In this document: piece after piece, positions 1-10,064 of the stretch
Layout: the number at the start of each line of letters is the position of its first letter
Numbering within the stretch: position 1 is the first letter of the stretch
Assembly (NCBI GenBank): GCA_947496185.1
Contig: CANMCD010000011.1
Span: forward strand, 62,001 to 126,000
Direction: 5' to 3'
DNA: 64,000 nucleotides
From: an uncultured Tenacibaculum sp.
Lineage (GTDB): Bacteria > Bacteroidota > Bacteroidia > Flavobacteriales > Flavobacteriaceae
Notes under the pieces: model-generated
Told to the model about the DNA's origin: nothing
Seen by the model: the letters and a program-made list of their open reading frames with translations, nothing else
The model's database searches: none
Translations under genes and position numbers: made by a program

Positions 1-49
1 TAAAAAGTTTATCTATTCTTTTATACCCTTAATATAAACCATTTTAAAA

Positions 50-1006
50 ATGAATTTTAATTTAAAAAAAATAGTATACCTACTTCTATTTGTTGGTATT
101 GCTTTTTCTTGTTCAAAGAATGAGGAAAATGCTGAGTTAGTAACTGAAACTACATCTAAAATAGAAATTATTAATAAATGTATTGATTGTGGAACAGATG
201 ATAGTTTGTTTTACTTTTATGTAGGAAAAAATGCCTCTTTTTCTTCATTAAAAAAATCAGCTATTGAATATACTAAGGTTGAAGAAGAGTTAGGTAAAAA
301 CAACCCTCTTAAAGTGTTTTATAACGATGAAATGGCTATTGTTAAAATAGCTCCTTTAAATAAGGAAGAAGTAGGAAGGTTTAAAGAAAAACGAAGAGGA
401 GTAAAAGCTCCAAAAGAATTGTCTTTAAGTGATTTAAAACAAACTACAGCGGCAAGGGGAGCAAATGGAGGTTTTACGAAAATAGCACTAGACCGAATCG
501 TTAGAGGATTAAAGTATAACCGTACTTTTGATTATATAAACTGTAACTACGCCAAAGATGGGTGTTATGCAAGGGCACATGAAATGTACAGATTGTTTAA
601 GGGAGCTTACCCTAATAACAAAATTTACAAAATTTGGGGGTATAGCAATCAATCAAGTTTAACAGCTAAATCTTCAAACGGTTGTTGTATTTCATGGAAT
701 TATCATGTGGCTCCTGTTGTTTATTGTACAACTGATTCTAAGTGGTATGTTATAGATCCTTCACTATCTTCAAAACCTTTATTAATTTCAGAATGGTCAA
801 ATAAAATTTCTTCTTGTGGCTATGGTCAAGGCTCTAAGCCTTCTTTAAGGTTTAGTTCTCCAGATGTTTATTATAGAAATAAAAATAATTCATATAGTGA
901 GTATGATTATTCATATTCAAAGACATCTTGTGTTTTAAAGCACTATTCTTGGCTTAAAAAGATATACAACGATTGTCAACAAACAATAGCACCTTCTTGT
1001 AATTAA
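50..1006 (+). CDS. Protein-glutaminase-like lipoprotein
   Basis: The 318-aa product has a lipoprotein signal peptide (hydrophobic residues 8-20, then Cys21 in IAFSC), so it is probably an exported, membrane-anchored protein. The C-terminal half resembles Chryseobacterium protein-glutaminase, which deamidates glutamine side chains in proteins. Matching motifs are DGCYARAHEM with candidate nucleophile Cys172, CCISWNYHVA with His219, VIDPSLSS with Asp236, and VYYRNKNNSY near residue 273. The Cys-His-Asp order and spacing fit the family, and many Cys residues in the C-terminal half suggest disulfides. Residues 22-135 would be a pro-region, as in the known enzyme's precursor of similar total length. 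The known enzyme is a soluble secreted protein; the lipoprotein form is unusual. The gene stands alone and ends at a strong hairpin. Family assignment is from remembered sequence similarity. Confidence 0.8.
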   Translation: MNFNLKKIVYLLLFVGIAFSCSKNEENAELVTETTSKIEIINKCIDCGTDDSLFYFYVGKNASFSSLKKSAIEYTKVEEELGKNNPLKVFYNDEMAIVKIAPLNKEEVGRFKEKRRGVKAPKELSLSDLKQTTAARGANGGFTKIALDRIVRGLKYNRTFDYINCNYAKDGCYARAHEMYRLFKGAYPNNKIYKIWGYSNQSSLTAKSSNGCCISWNYHVAPVVYCTTDSKWYVIDPSLSSKPLLISEWSNKISSCGYGQGSKPSLRFSSPDVYYRNKNNSYSEYDYSYSKTSCVLKHYSWLKKIYNDCQQTIAPSCN

Positions 1007-1026
1007 GCATTAGGATAAAAAATAAT

Positions 1027-1058
1027 AAAAGAGCATGGTTTTAACCATGCTCTTTTTG
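1027..1058. terminator. Bidirectional intrinsic terminator
   Basis: A 14-bp perfect stem (AAAAGAGCATGGTT paired with its complement, 2-nt apparent loop) is followed by a T run. It lies between the convergent ends of the lipoprotein gene and yidC and can serve both. Confidence 0.85.
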
Positions 1059-1079
1059 TTATATATAGAAGTTTAAAAC

Positions 1080-2972
1080 TTACTTTTTTCTAGCTTTTTG
1101 TTGGGCAGCCTGTTGTTCTTGAGCTTGTTTCATAGCTGCATCTAAGCGCTCTCTGAATTTGCTCTTTTTTACAGGTTTCTTTTTGTTTTCTTCTATTTGA
1201 GCATGAATTTTATCTTCATCAATCACAAAGTTTTTAATTACAAACATGATTGCAATGGTTAGTAAGTTCGAAATAAAATAATACAAACTCAATCCACTTG
1301 CATAATTATTGAAAAAGAACAGCATTAAAAGAGGAGAGAAGTAAATCATGTACTTCATCATTTTACTCATATCAGGCATTCCTTCTTGAGGAGGTGCTTG
1401 CATATTGGCTTGTTGACTTTGATTCATTTTCATATAAAAGAAAATAGCGATCGAAGCAAGAATAGGAAATAAACTTACGTGATTTCCATAAAAAGGAACA
1501 TTAAACGGAAGTTTAAATATGATATCATAAGAAGATAGGTCTGTAGCCCATAAAAAACTTTTCTGTCTAAAATCAATATTCGTTGGAAAAAATTTAAACA
1601 AGGCAAAGAATACTGGCATTTGTAATAGCGCAGGTACACACCCAGACATCATGTTGACACCTGCTTTTCGCTGTACCGCCATGATTTCTTGTTGACGTTT
1701 TAGCGCATTTTCTGTGCCTGGATATTTTTTATTGATAGCTTCCATTTCTGGACGAATCACCTTCATTTTAGCACTTGATAAATAAGATTTATACAATACT
1801 GGAGACATGATGATACGAACAACTATGGTCATCAAAATAATAATCAATCCATAATTTCCGATAAAGCCTTTTAGAACATTAAAAACAGGATAAAAAACAT
1901 AACGGTTAAGCGTACCGAATATACCCCATCCTAAATCTGCTGTTTCATTCAGGCCAGTTCCTTCATAGGTTTTTAAAAGATTATAATTTGTAGGCCCATA
2001 AAACCATTTCATGCTATAATTCAATTCACCATTGTTTAAAACTAATGGCGTTTTTAATTCGTATCGTTTAGTAAAGATAGTATCAATTTCTTCATTTTTT
2101 ACCAAATCTGTAGAGGTAAGTGTTGCATTATTAAAAGGCGTATCACTTAATAAGATTGAAGAAAAGAAATGTTGTTTAAAAGATACCCAATTAACGTCGT
2201 TTACTACTTCGCTATTTCCCGGTCTTAGGTAGTCTACTTCATCTTCTGATTTGAAATACAACCAAGAATACATTGTGTTTTCTGTTTTTACACTTTTTTC
2301 TTGGCTAAAGGCATTTAATGACCAATCTAAGTTGATTTCTTGTGATCGATTGATAACGTTCTCTAACCCTTGTGATTTGATTGAAAAACCAACTCTATAA
2401 TCATCTTTTGTAATTTCATAACGATACTCTAAAAACTGGTGCTCACTAACGTTTAATTTCAAAGATAAAATTTGGCTATTTCCGTTGGAACTTAGAGAAG
2501 GTTTAAACAGTAAATCTTTGGTGTTAAGGGTACGATTATCCGTTGTACCAAAATTAATATTAAAAGAAGCATTATTCTCCTTTATTAAATAAAGTGGTAA
2601 TGAATCATGTGTTTTATAGTTTTTTACTAATACTTCGGAGATTTGTCCTCCCTTGTTATTTATAGTAAGTTTTAGTAAGTTGTTTTCAATAACGGAAGTA
2701 CCGTCTTTACTAGTTGCCGCTCCGTAAGCAAAAGCACCTAATTTATGCTGTAATGCTACTTGTTTTAACGAATCATTTGAATGATTAACAGTAGCTGTAT
2801 TTGTGGTGTCTTTCTGATTGATACCTGTGTTTTCCACGACTTTAGTCGTTTCTGTTTTAGGGTCGTTACCTTCGGTAACTTCTGGCTTTTGTGTATTTGC
2901 CCACCATAAAAATATTCCCCCTAATAAAAGCATTCCTATAAAGGAATTAAAATCAAATTTTTTTTGTTCCAT
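1080..2972 (-). CDS. yidC: Membrane protein insertase YidC
   Basis: The 630-aa protein has the YidC/Oxa1 layout of Gram-negative bacteria. There is an N-terminal membrane anchor (residues about 10-26), a large periplasmic domain (about 60-340), then the conserved five-helix insertase core (about 355-590) and a basic tail rich in Lys and Gln. Core landmarks are GNYGLIIILMTIVVR, the cytoplasmic hairpin with KYPG and QRKAGVNMMSGC, and LLQMPVFFALFKFFP. It inserts and folds inner-membrane proteins alone or with SecYEG. It lies downstream of pyrG in the same direction but is separated by a terminator and has its own -7 box, so it is probably transcribed separately. Length and domain order are normal for Bacteroidota. 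Confidence 0.97.
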   Translation of the reverse strand: MEQKKFDFNSFIGMLLLGGIFLWWANTQKPEVTEGNDPKTETTKVVENTGINQKDTTNTATVNHSNDSLKQVALQHKLGAFAYGAATSKDGTSVIENNLLKLTINNKGGQISEVLVKNYKTHDSLPLYLIKENNASFNINFGTTDNRTLNTKDLLFKPSLSSNGNSQILSLKLNVSEHQFLEYRYEITKDDYRVGFSIKSQGLENVINRSQEINLDWSLNAFSQEKSVKTENTMYSWLYFKSEDEVDYLRPGNSEVVNDVNWVSFKQHFFSSILLSDTPFNNATLTSTDLVKNEEIDTIFTKRYELKTPLVLNNGELNYSMKWFYGPTNYNLLKTYEGTGLNETADLGWGIFGTLNRYVFYPVFNVLKGFIGNYGLIIILMTIVVRIIMSPVLYKSYLSSAKMKVIRPEMEAINKKYPGTENALKRQQEIMAVQRKAGVNMMSGCVPALLQMPVFFALFKFFPTNIDFRQKSFLWATDLSSYDIIFKLPFNVPFYGNHVSLFPILASIAIFFYMKMNQSQQANMQAPPQEGMPDMSKMMKYMIYFSPLLMLFFFNNYASGLSLYYFISNLLTIAIMFVIKNFVIDEDKIHAQIEENKKKPVKKSKFRERLDAAMKQAQEQQAAQQKARKK

Positions 2973-3034
2973 TGATATATGTTAAAATGTCAACTTGTCA
3001 TATTTGATTCGTGTGAATCATAGTTAAAACCCGA

Positions 3035-3042
3035 CAAAGGTA
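3035..3042 (-). promoter_or_regulatory. Putative -7 box of yidC
   Basis: The minus strand reads TACCTTTG, a perfect match to the flavobacterial -7 consensus TAnnTTTG, about 63 bp upstream of the yidC start. No clear -33 TTTG is visible. The leader contains a small palindrome at 3005-3020 (TGATTC-N4-GAATCA). Confidence 0.55.
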
Positions 3043-3122
3043 GTAAAACCATTCTTTTTTTTAACGTTTCTGACTGTTTTCGTACGATGTATTAGTATAG
3101 TTCAAAGCCTGTTCCAAATTCT

Positions 3123-3156
3123 AAAAAAAACCTGTAATGTCATGATTACAGGTTTT
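3123..3156 (-). terminator. Intrinsic terminator of pyrG
   Basis: A 12-bp stem (AAAACCTGTAAT and its complement, 6-nt loop) is followed on the minus strand by a run of T. It sits about 30 bp after the pyrG stop codon. Confidence 0.85.
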
Positions 3157-3186
3157 CCTACCAATTTAACTTTGAAATGTATTGGT

Positions 3187-4890
<1,704 letters not shown>

Positions 4891-4910
4891 TCAAAAAAAT
4901 AATACAAGGG

Positions 4911-4941
4911 TTTGTTAGACTAAAAAACTATTGTATATTTG
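4911..4941 (+). promoter_or_regulatory. rpmH promoter
   Basis: TTTG (4911-4914), 19 bp, then TATATTTG (4934-4941) is a consensus flavobacterial promoter. It predicts a leader of about 70 nt before rpmH. Confidence 0.8.
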
Positions 4942-5015
4942 CCAACGCTTTTAGCAGACGGAATTTCACGAAATTTATAAGAATTTAGTAAAGAAGATAT
5001 TTAAGATACATTGTA

Positions 5016-5177
5016 ATGAGTAAAAGAACGTACCAACCATCAAAACGTAAGAGAAGAAACAAACATGGTTTCAGAGAAAGAATGGCCTCTGCTAATGGAC
5101 GTAAAGTATTAGCTAGAAGAAGAGCCAAAGGTAGAAAGAAATTGTCTGTTTCATCTGAAACAAGACCTAAAAGATAA
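5016..5177 (+). CDS. rpmH: 50S ribosomal protein L34
   Basis: A 53-aa, very basic protein starting [20 protein letters not shown], the universal L34 signature, followed by [20 protein letters not shown]34 is a structural protein of the large ribosomal subunit. The gene has a consensus promoter at 4911-4941 and a strong terminator right after it, so it is a one-gene transcript here, not followed by rnpA. It is divergent from pyrG, with yidC further beyond pyrG. Confidence 0.98.
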   Translation: MSKRTYQPSKRKRRNKHGFRERMASANGRKVLARRRAKGRKKLSVSSETRPKR

Positions 5178-5197
5178 TGATATTATATCATTAATAT

Positions 5198-5232
5198 AAA
5201 GGTGTTACTTCTTATTAGTAACACCTTTTTTT
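5198..5232 (+). terminator. Intrinsic terminator of rpmH
   Basis: A 12-bp stem (AAAGGTGTTACT / AGTAACACCTTT, 7-nt loop) is followed by TTTTTTTAT, 20 bp after the rpmH stop. Confidence 0.85.
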
Positions 5233-5282
5233 ATACCCAAGCAATTTTACTGACATAACAAATAATACAATAAATAGTAGTA

Positions 5283-8135
5283 ATGCCTAAAAGAAAAGAC
5301 CTTAAATCAATTTTAATTATTGGATCAGGACCTATCGTTATTGGTCAAGCATGTGAATTTGATTACTCAGGATCGCAAGCGCTGCGTTCATTGAGGGAAG
5401 ATGGAATTGAAACGATTTTGATCAATTCGAATCCAGCAACTATTATGACCGACCCTTCAATGGCGGATCACGTGTATCTTTTACCTTTAACAACTAAGTC
5501 ACTGGTTAAAATTTTAGAAGAACATCCTCAAATCGACGCTGTACTTCCAACCATGGGAGGGCAAACAGCACTAAACTTGTGTATTGAGGCTGATGAGAAA
5601 GGAATCTGGAAAGATTTTAATGTTGAGATCATTGGGGTTGATATTGATGCTATTAATATTACCGAAGACCGTGATAAGTTCCGCTTATTAATGGAAGAGA
5701 TCGGAGTACCTATGGCACCACAAGCAACAGCAACATCTTTTTTGAAAGGAAAAGAAATAGCACAGCAATTTGGTTTTCCACTTTGTATTAGAGCGTCCTT
5801 TACTTTAGGAGGGGCAGGGGCATCTATTGTTTACGATGAAAATGAATTCGAAAAATCATTGTCAAGAGGTTTAGAGATCTCACCAATTCACGAGGTGATG
5901 ATTGATAAAGCAATGATGGGATGGAAAGAGTTCGAATTAGAATTGTTAAGAGATGATAATGACAACGTAGTTATTATCTGTTCTATTGAAAATATGGATC
6001 CAATGGGGATTCATACAGGTGATTCGATTACCGTAGCACCAGCAATGACACTTTCTGACAAAACGTATCAAAGAATGCGTGATATGGCTATTAAAATGAT
6101 GCGTTCTATTGGTGAGTTTGCAGGTGGGTGTAATGTTCAGTTTGCGGTTTCACCAGATGAAAAAGAAGAAATTATTGCGATAGAAATTAATCCAAGAGTT
6201 TCTCGTTCATCAGCCTTGGCATCAAAAGCAACTGGATATCCAATTGCAAAGATTGCAGCAAAGTTAGCGATAGGGTATACTTTGGATGAGTTGAGTAATC
6301 AAATTACGAAATCAACTTCGGCGTTATTCGAACCTACGTTAGACTATGTAATTGTTAAAATACCGCGTTGGAATTTTGATAAATTTGAAGGTTCTGATAG
6401 AACTTTGGGACTTCAAATGAAAGCTGTTGGAGAGGTAATGGGAATTGGACGTTCGTTTCAAGAAGCATTACACAAAGCGACTCAGTCTTTAGAAATCAAA
6501 CGTAATGGTATTGGTGCTGATGGTAAAGGGTATAAAGATTACAGTCAAATCAAAGAGAAATTGAAGTTTGCTTCTTGGGATCGTGTATTTGCTATTTATG
6601 ATGCGATTCAAATAGGGATGCCATTAAGTAAAATTCATGAAATTACAAGAATAGATATGTGGTTCTTAAAGCAGTATGAAGAGCTTTTTGAACTAGAGAA
6701 AGAAATTTCTACGTATACTATTGATACATTAGATAAAGACTTACTTTTAGAAGCGAAACAAAAAGGATATGGTGATCGTCAGATTGCTCATATGTTAGGT
6801 TGCTTGGAGAGTCAAGTATATGCAAAAAGAGAAGAATTAAATATTAAACGTGTATATAAGTTAGTAGATACTTGTGCTGCTGAATTTACAGCAAAAACAC
6901 CTTATTATTATTCGACTTTTGAAAACCAAGTCAAAACAAAAGATGGAGATTTGACAGTTGCAAACGAAAGTGTTGTTACTGATAAAAAGAAAATCATTGT
7001 TTTGGGTTCAGGGCCTAACCGTATTGGTCAAGGAATTGAGTTTGATTATTGTTGTGTTCATGGGGTACTTGCAGCTTCAGAGTGTGGGTATGAAACGATA
7101 ATGATTAACTGTAATCCAGAAACGGTTTCTACTGACTTTGATACTGCTGATAAATTATATTTTGAACCTGTATTTTGGGAACATATCTATGATATAATTA
7201 AGCATGAAAAGCCAGAAGGAGTAATCGTTCAATTAGGAGGGCAAACTGCTTTAAAATTAGCTGAAAAATTAGATCGCTATGGTATTCCAATTATAGGAAC
7301 TAGCTTTAAAGCATTAGATCTGGCAGAAGATAGAGGAAGTTTCTCTACATTATTGAAAAATAATAATATTCCTTATCCGAGATTTGGGGTAGCTGAAACA
7401 GCAGATGAAGCTTTGGCATTGGCTGACGAATTGGATTTCCCAATTTTAGTACGTCCTTCTTATGTATTAGGAGGTCAGGGAATGAAAATAGTAATCAATA
7501 AAGAAGAATTACTAGAACATGTAGTTGATTTATTGAGAAAAATACCGAACAACAAATTATTATTAGATCACTATTTAGAAGGAGCAATTGAAGCAGAAGC
7601 AGATGCTATATGCGATGGTGAAAATGTATATATTATCGGTATTATGGAACATATTGAGCCGTGTGGAATTCACTCTGGTGATTCTAATGCAACCTTACCA
7701 GCATTTAATTTAGGTGAGTTAGTGTTGGAACAAATAAGAGAATATACCAAGACTATTGCTTTGGCGTTAAAAACAGTTGGATTAATAAATATTCAATTTG
7801 CTATCAAGGACGATAAGGTATATATTATTGAAGCGAATCCACGTGCTTCAAGAACAGTTCCTTTTATAGCGAAAGCCTACAAAGAACCTTATGTAAATTA
7901 CGCCACTAAGGTAATGTTACGAGATAAAAAAGTGACAGACTTTGATTTTAATCCACAGTTGGAAGGTTTTGCAATAAAGCAACCAGTATTTTCATTCAAT
8001 AAATTTCCTAATGTAAATAAAAAATTAGGGCCAGAAATGAAGAGTACAGGTGAAAGTATCTTATTTATAGACAACTTAAGAGACGATCAGTTCTACGATT
8101 TATATTCTCGAAGAAAGATGTATTTAAGTAAATAA
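5283..8135 (+). CDS. carB: Carbamoyl-phosphate synthase large subunit
   Basis: The 950-aa subunit makes carbamoyl phosphate from ammonia (delivered by CarA), bicarbonate and two ATP, for pyrimidines and arginine. The two homologous halves are both present. The first has GSGPIVIGQACEFDYSG and an ATP-grasp with EINPRVSRSSALASKATG. The second has GSGPNRIGQGIEFDYCC and ATP-grasp EANPRASRTVPFIAKA. The protein ends shortly after GPEMKSTGE, about 120 residues before the end of E. coli CarB, so the C-terminal MGS-like allosteric domain that binds UMP/ornithine is missing. I recall flavobacterial CarB proteins having this short form. carA is not in the window. Confidence 0.97.
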   Translation: MPKRKDLKSILIIGSGPIVIGQACEFDYSGSQALRSLREDGIETILINSNPATIMTDPSMADHVYLLPLTTKSLVKILEEHPQIDAVLPTMGGQTALNLCIEADEKGIWKDFNVEIIGVDIDAINITEDRDKFRLLMEEIGVPMAPQATATSFLKGKEIAQQFGFPLCIRASFTLGGAGASIVYDENEFEKSLSRGLEISPIHEVMIDKAMMGWKEFELELLRDDNDNVVIICSIENMDPMGIHTGDSITVAPAMTLSDKTYQRMRDMAIKMMRSIGEFAGGCNVQFAVSPDEKEEIIAIEINPRVSRSSALASKATGYPIAKIAAKLAIGYTLDELSNQITKSTSALFEPTLDYVIVKIPRWNFDKFEGSDRTLGLQMKAVGEVMGIGRSFQEALHKATQSLEIKRNGIGADGKGYKDYSQIKEKLKFASWDRVFAIYDAIQIGMPLSKIHEITRIDMWFLKQYEELFELEKEISTYTIDTLDKDLLLEAKQKGYGDRQIAHMLGCLESQVYAKREELNIKRVYKLVDTCAAEFTAKTPYYYSTFENQVKTKDGDLTVANESVVTDKKKIIVLGSGPNRIGQGIEFDYCCVHGVLAASECGYETIMINCNPETVSTDFDTADKLYFEPVFWEHIYDIIKHEKPEGVIVQLGGQTALKLAEKLDRYGIPIIGTSFKALDLAEDRGSFSTLLKNNNIPYPRFGVAETADEALALADELDFPILVRPSYVLGGQGMKIVINKEELLEHVVDLLRKIPNNKLLLDHYLEGAIEAEADAICDGENVYIIGIMEHIEPCGIHSGDSNATLPAFNLGELVLEQIREYTKTIALALKTVGLINIQFAIKDDKVYIIEANPRASRTVPFIAKAYKEPYVNYATKVMLRDKKVTDFDFNPQLEGFAIKQPVFSFNKFPNVNKKLGPEMKSTGESILFIDNLRDDQFYDLYSRRKMYLSK

Positions 8136-8167
8136 ACAGGTGTAGTATTACATCAGATATTTTTATA

Positions 8168-8216
8168 ACAAAGAGCTAGTTTTTCTTGAAAAAAACTAGC
8201 TCTTTGTCTGTTTTTT
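8168..8216 (+). terminator. Intrinsic terminator of carB
   Basis: A long stem (ACAAAGAGCTAGTTTTT paired with its complement across a short loop) is followed by TCTGTTTTTT. Confidence 0.85.
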
Positions 8217-8444
8217 AGGAGATACGGAGTGTTTAGTATATATGAGTTTTTTGTTTATTGTTAAACTAATAATGATTTTTTAAACTATTTAAAGAAAAAT
8301 AAAAATTATTTTAAGAAAGTTATGTTAAAAAAACAGTTAGATTTGTTTTTTGTCTGAGCTTATTAGTATTATTGCGCTTTACAGGAAAGAAAACCTTTTC
8401 TTTAAAAATTTAATACTAACAAACTACTAATTTTGAAATTCCCC

Positions 8445-9629
8445 ATGAGATCTAAGGTATGGTTACTACTTTTACTTGTCCTGAAATTACCCCTTTTCGC
8501 CCAAATAGATTCAAATTCGTTATTTAGATTACCAGAAGTTACTGCGGCTGAGATGGCAGGGATTGTTATTATAGATCCTGTAAATGAAAAAGGAGGTCTG
8601 TTGTTTTTTAATACTGATGACAAAAAAATATATAAATACACAGGAACTTCATGGACACCTATAAACATAGGTAATGAGACTAAGTTATTATCGGTTTCTA
8701 AAAATATTATAATTACAGGAAAAGGAACGGATAAAGATCCATATAAAATTGAAGCCATTCCAGCCAAATTAAAAGATAATAATGACGGTTCTTATACTTT
8801 TTCAAACGGTATAGACAAGGATGTCGTTATTAGAGCAGGGAACACGCCTTTTATTACCAATACAAGTGCAATTGGAAATTGTAGAAGTCAATTTGGTTTT
8901 AACGAAACTAGAAATGTAATAATTGATGGAGGCTTTTTTGATGGAAGTACTACAATTACTATACCAGGGCAAACAGTTATAAATCCACCACAAATTAATA
9001 GTGCTAATCAAGTAACCGTAAAAGTTACTTCGGGTAATATTTCAGGAGTTTTTCCTGTTAAGGTTACAACGAATGGTGGTAGTTATGAATTTAAGAACGG
9101 TTTTAGCGTTAGAGGGAACCCTTTACCTTATGTTTTGACAAATGCTGACATGGTATTATCTAAGGGGATGAATTATTCGGGAGGAATTTTAAGAAGGAAG
9201 AAAAGGGCTAGAAGAGATCAACAAGGATATTCTAAAGCTTATAAAATAGTAATAGGAGAACTTGGTGGCCTTAGTTTTAGGGCTATCTCTATTACTGCTG
9301 ATAGGTATATTGCATTGAATAGTGACCCCGATACCGATGCATCTCCTAATTCTCTTGATTATGCTATTTTTTTAGAATATAACTCTTTGGTTAATATTTC
9401 TGAAGATGGAATCTACATAGAACTCAGTCCTAGTGTAGAATATGCTAGTGGAGACTTATTTGAAATAAGTGTTGATTGCGATGGTACAGTTTCATATTTA
9501 AAAAATAAAAAAGTCTTTTATACATCAAGTAAAAAAGCAAGTAACGATCTGTTTTTTGATTCCTCTTTTATAGAACAAGGGGGAAATATAAGAGATATAT
9601 CATTAATTAATGCTGTTCCAATTAAATAG
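8445..9629 (+). CDS. Secreted protein, paralogue of 10065-11396
   Basis: About 394 aa with a Sec signal peptide (hydrophobic run LLLLLVLKLPLFAQ). ATG 8445 is chosen because it gives a normal signal peptide; an in-frame TTG at 8433 is also possible. The N-terminal part has FRLPEVTAAEM, KGGLLFFNTDDKKIYKYTG and GKGTDKDPYKIEAIPA. The same layout occurs in the paralogue 435 bp downstream and recalls the repeat unit of Bacteroidota tail-fibre or surface proteins. A middle segment (about residues 150-225) resembles a worn IPT/TIG fold. The last third (about 235-394) is beta-rich with no recognised family. There is no lipobox and no T9SS sorting domain, so the product is probably periplasmic or released. 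Function unknown. Confidence 0.75.
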   Translation: MRSKVWLLLLLVLKLPLFAQIDSNSLFRLPEVTAAEMAGIVIIDPVNEKGGLLFFNTDDKKIYKYTGTSWTPINIGNETKLLSVSKNIIITGKGTDKDPYKIEAIPAKLKDNNDGSYTFSNGIDKDVVIRAGNTPFITNTSAIGNCRSQFGFNETRNVIIDGGFFDGSTTITIPGQTVINPPQINSANQVTVKVTSGNISGVFPVKVTTNGGSYEFKNGFSVRGNPLPYVLTNADMVLSKGMNYSGGILRRKKRARRDQQGYSKAYKIVIGELGGLSFRAISITADRYIALNSDPDTDASPNSLDYAIFLEYNSLVNISEDGIYIELSPSVEYASGDLFEISVDCDGTVSYLKNKKVFYTSSKKASNDLFFDSSFIEQGGNIRDISLINAVPIK

Positions 9630-9636
9630 ATTTAGT

Positions 9637-9667
9637 GGTAATAATTTTGAATATTATCCTCTTTTTT
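9637..9667 (+). terminator. Probable intrinsic terminator
   Basis: An imperfect hairpin (GGTAATA pairing with TATTATCC, one bulge) is followed by TCTTTTTT, just after the gene ending at 9629. Confidence 0.5.
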
Positions 9668-10064
9668 ATGGACAGAACAGAGTACTATACACATTACTTG
9701 ATATGGATTCATAGTGCAATTTTTTAAAGAGTCGAATTTTTTTCAAGTGCAAATCTAATTCAAAAAAAGGAAAGTATGAGTTTTAAAATTAACATATTAT
9801 TTAATTTTTAACTTAATTGTTAATGTGTTTTTTTTAGGTATTGGTATTAAATGCATTATTGTTTTTTTGTGTTGGTGAGTATTTCTTTTTTTAACAATTA
9901 TTTACAGTTTTTGATATGTTTTACTGGTTTTTTTAAATAAGGTGAAATGATAAAGTTTTCTTAAATAATCATAAATAAAGCTTAATGTTTTTAGATTATT
10001 AATATTATTGTGTTTTAACCTTAAATGGGTATTGTATACCAAGTGAACGCATAAAATAACACTT
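9668..10064. other. AT-rich intergenic region
   Basis: Nearly 400 bp of very AT-rich DNA with no ORF worth calling and no consensus TAnnTTTG box. The stretch around 9998-10020 (ATTATTAATATTATTGTGTTTTA) resembles 8361-8383 in front of the upstream paralogue. The duplicated genes may therefore share a duplicated upstream control region. Confidence 0.5.
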
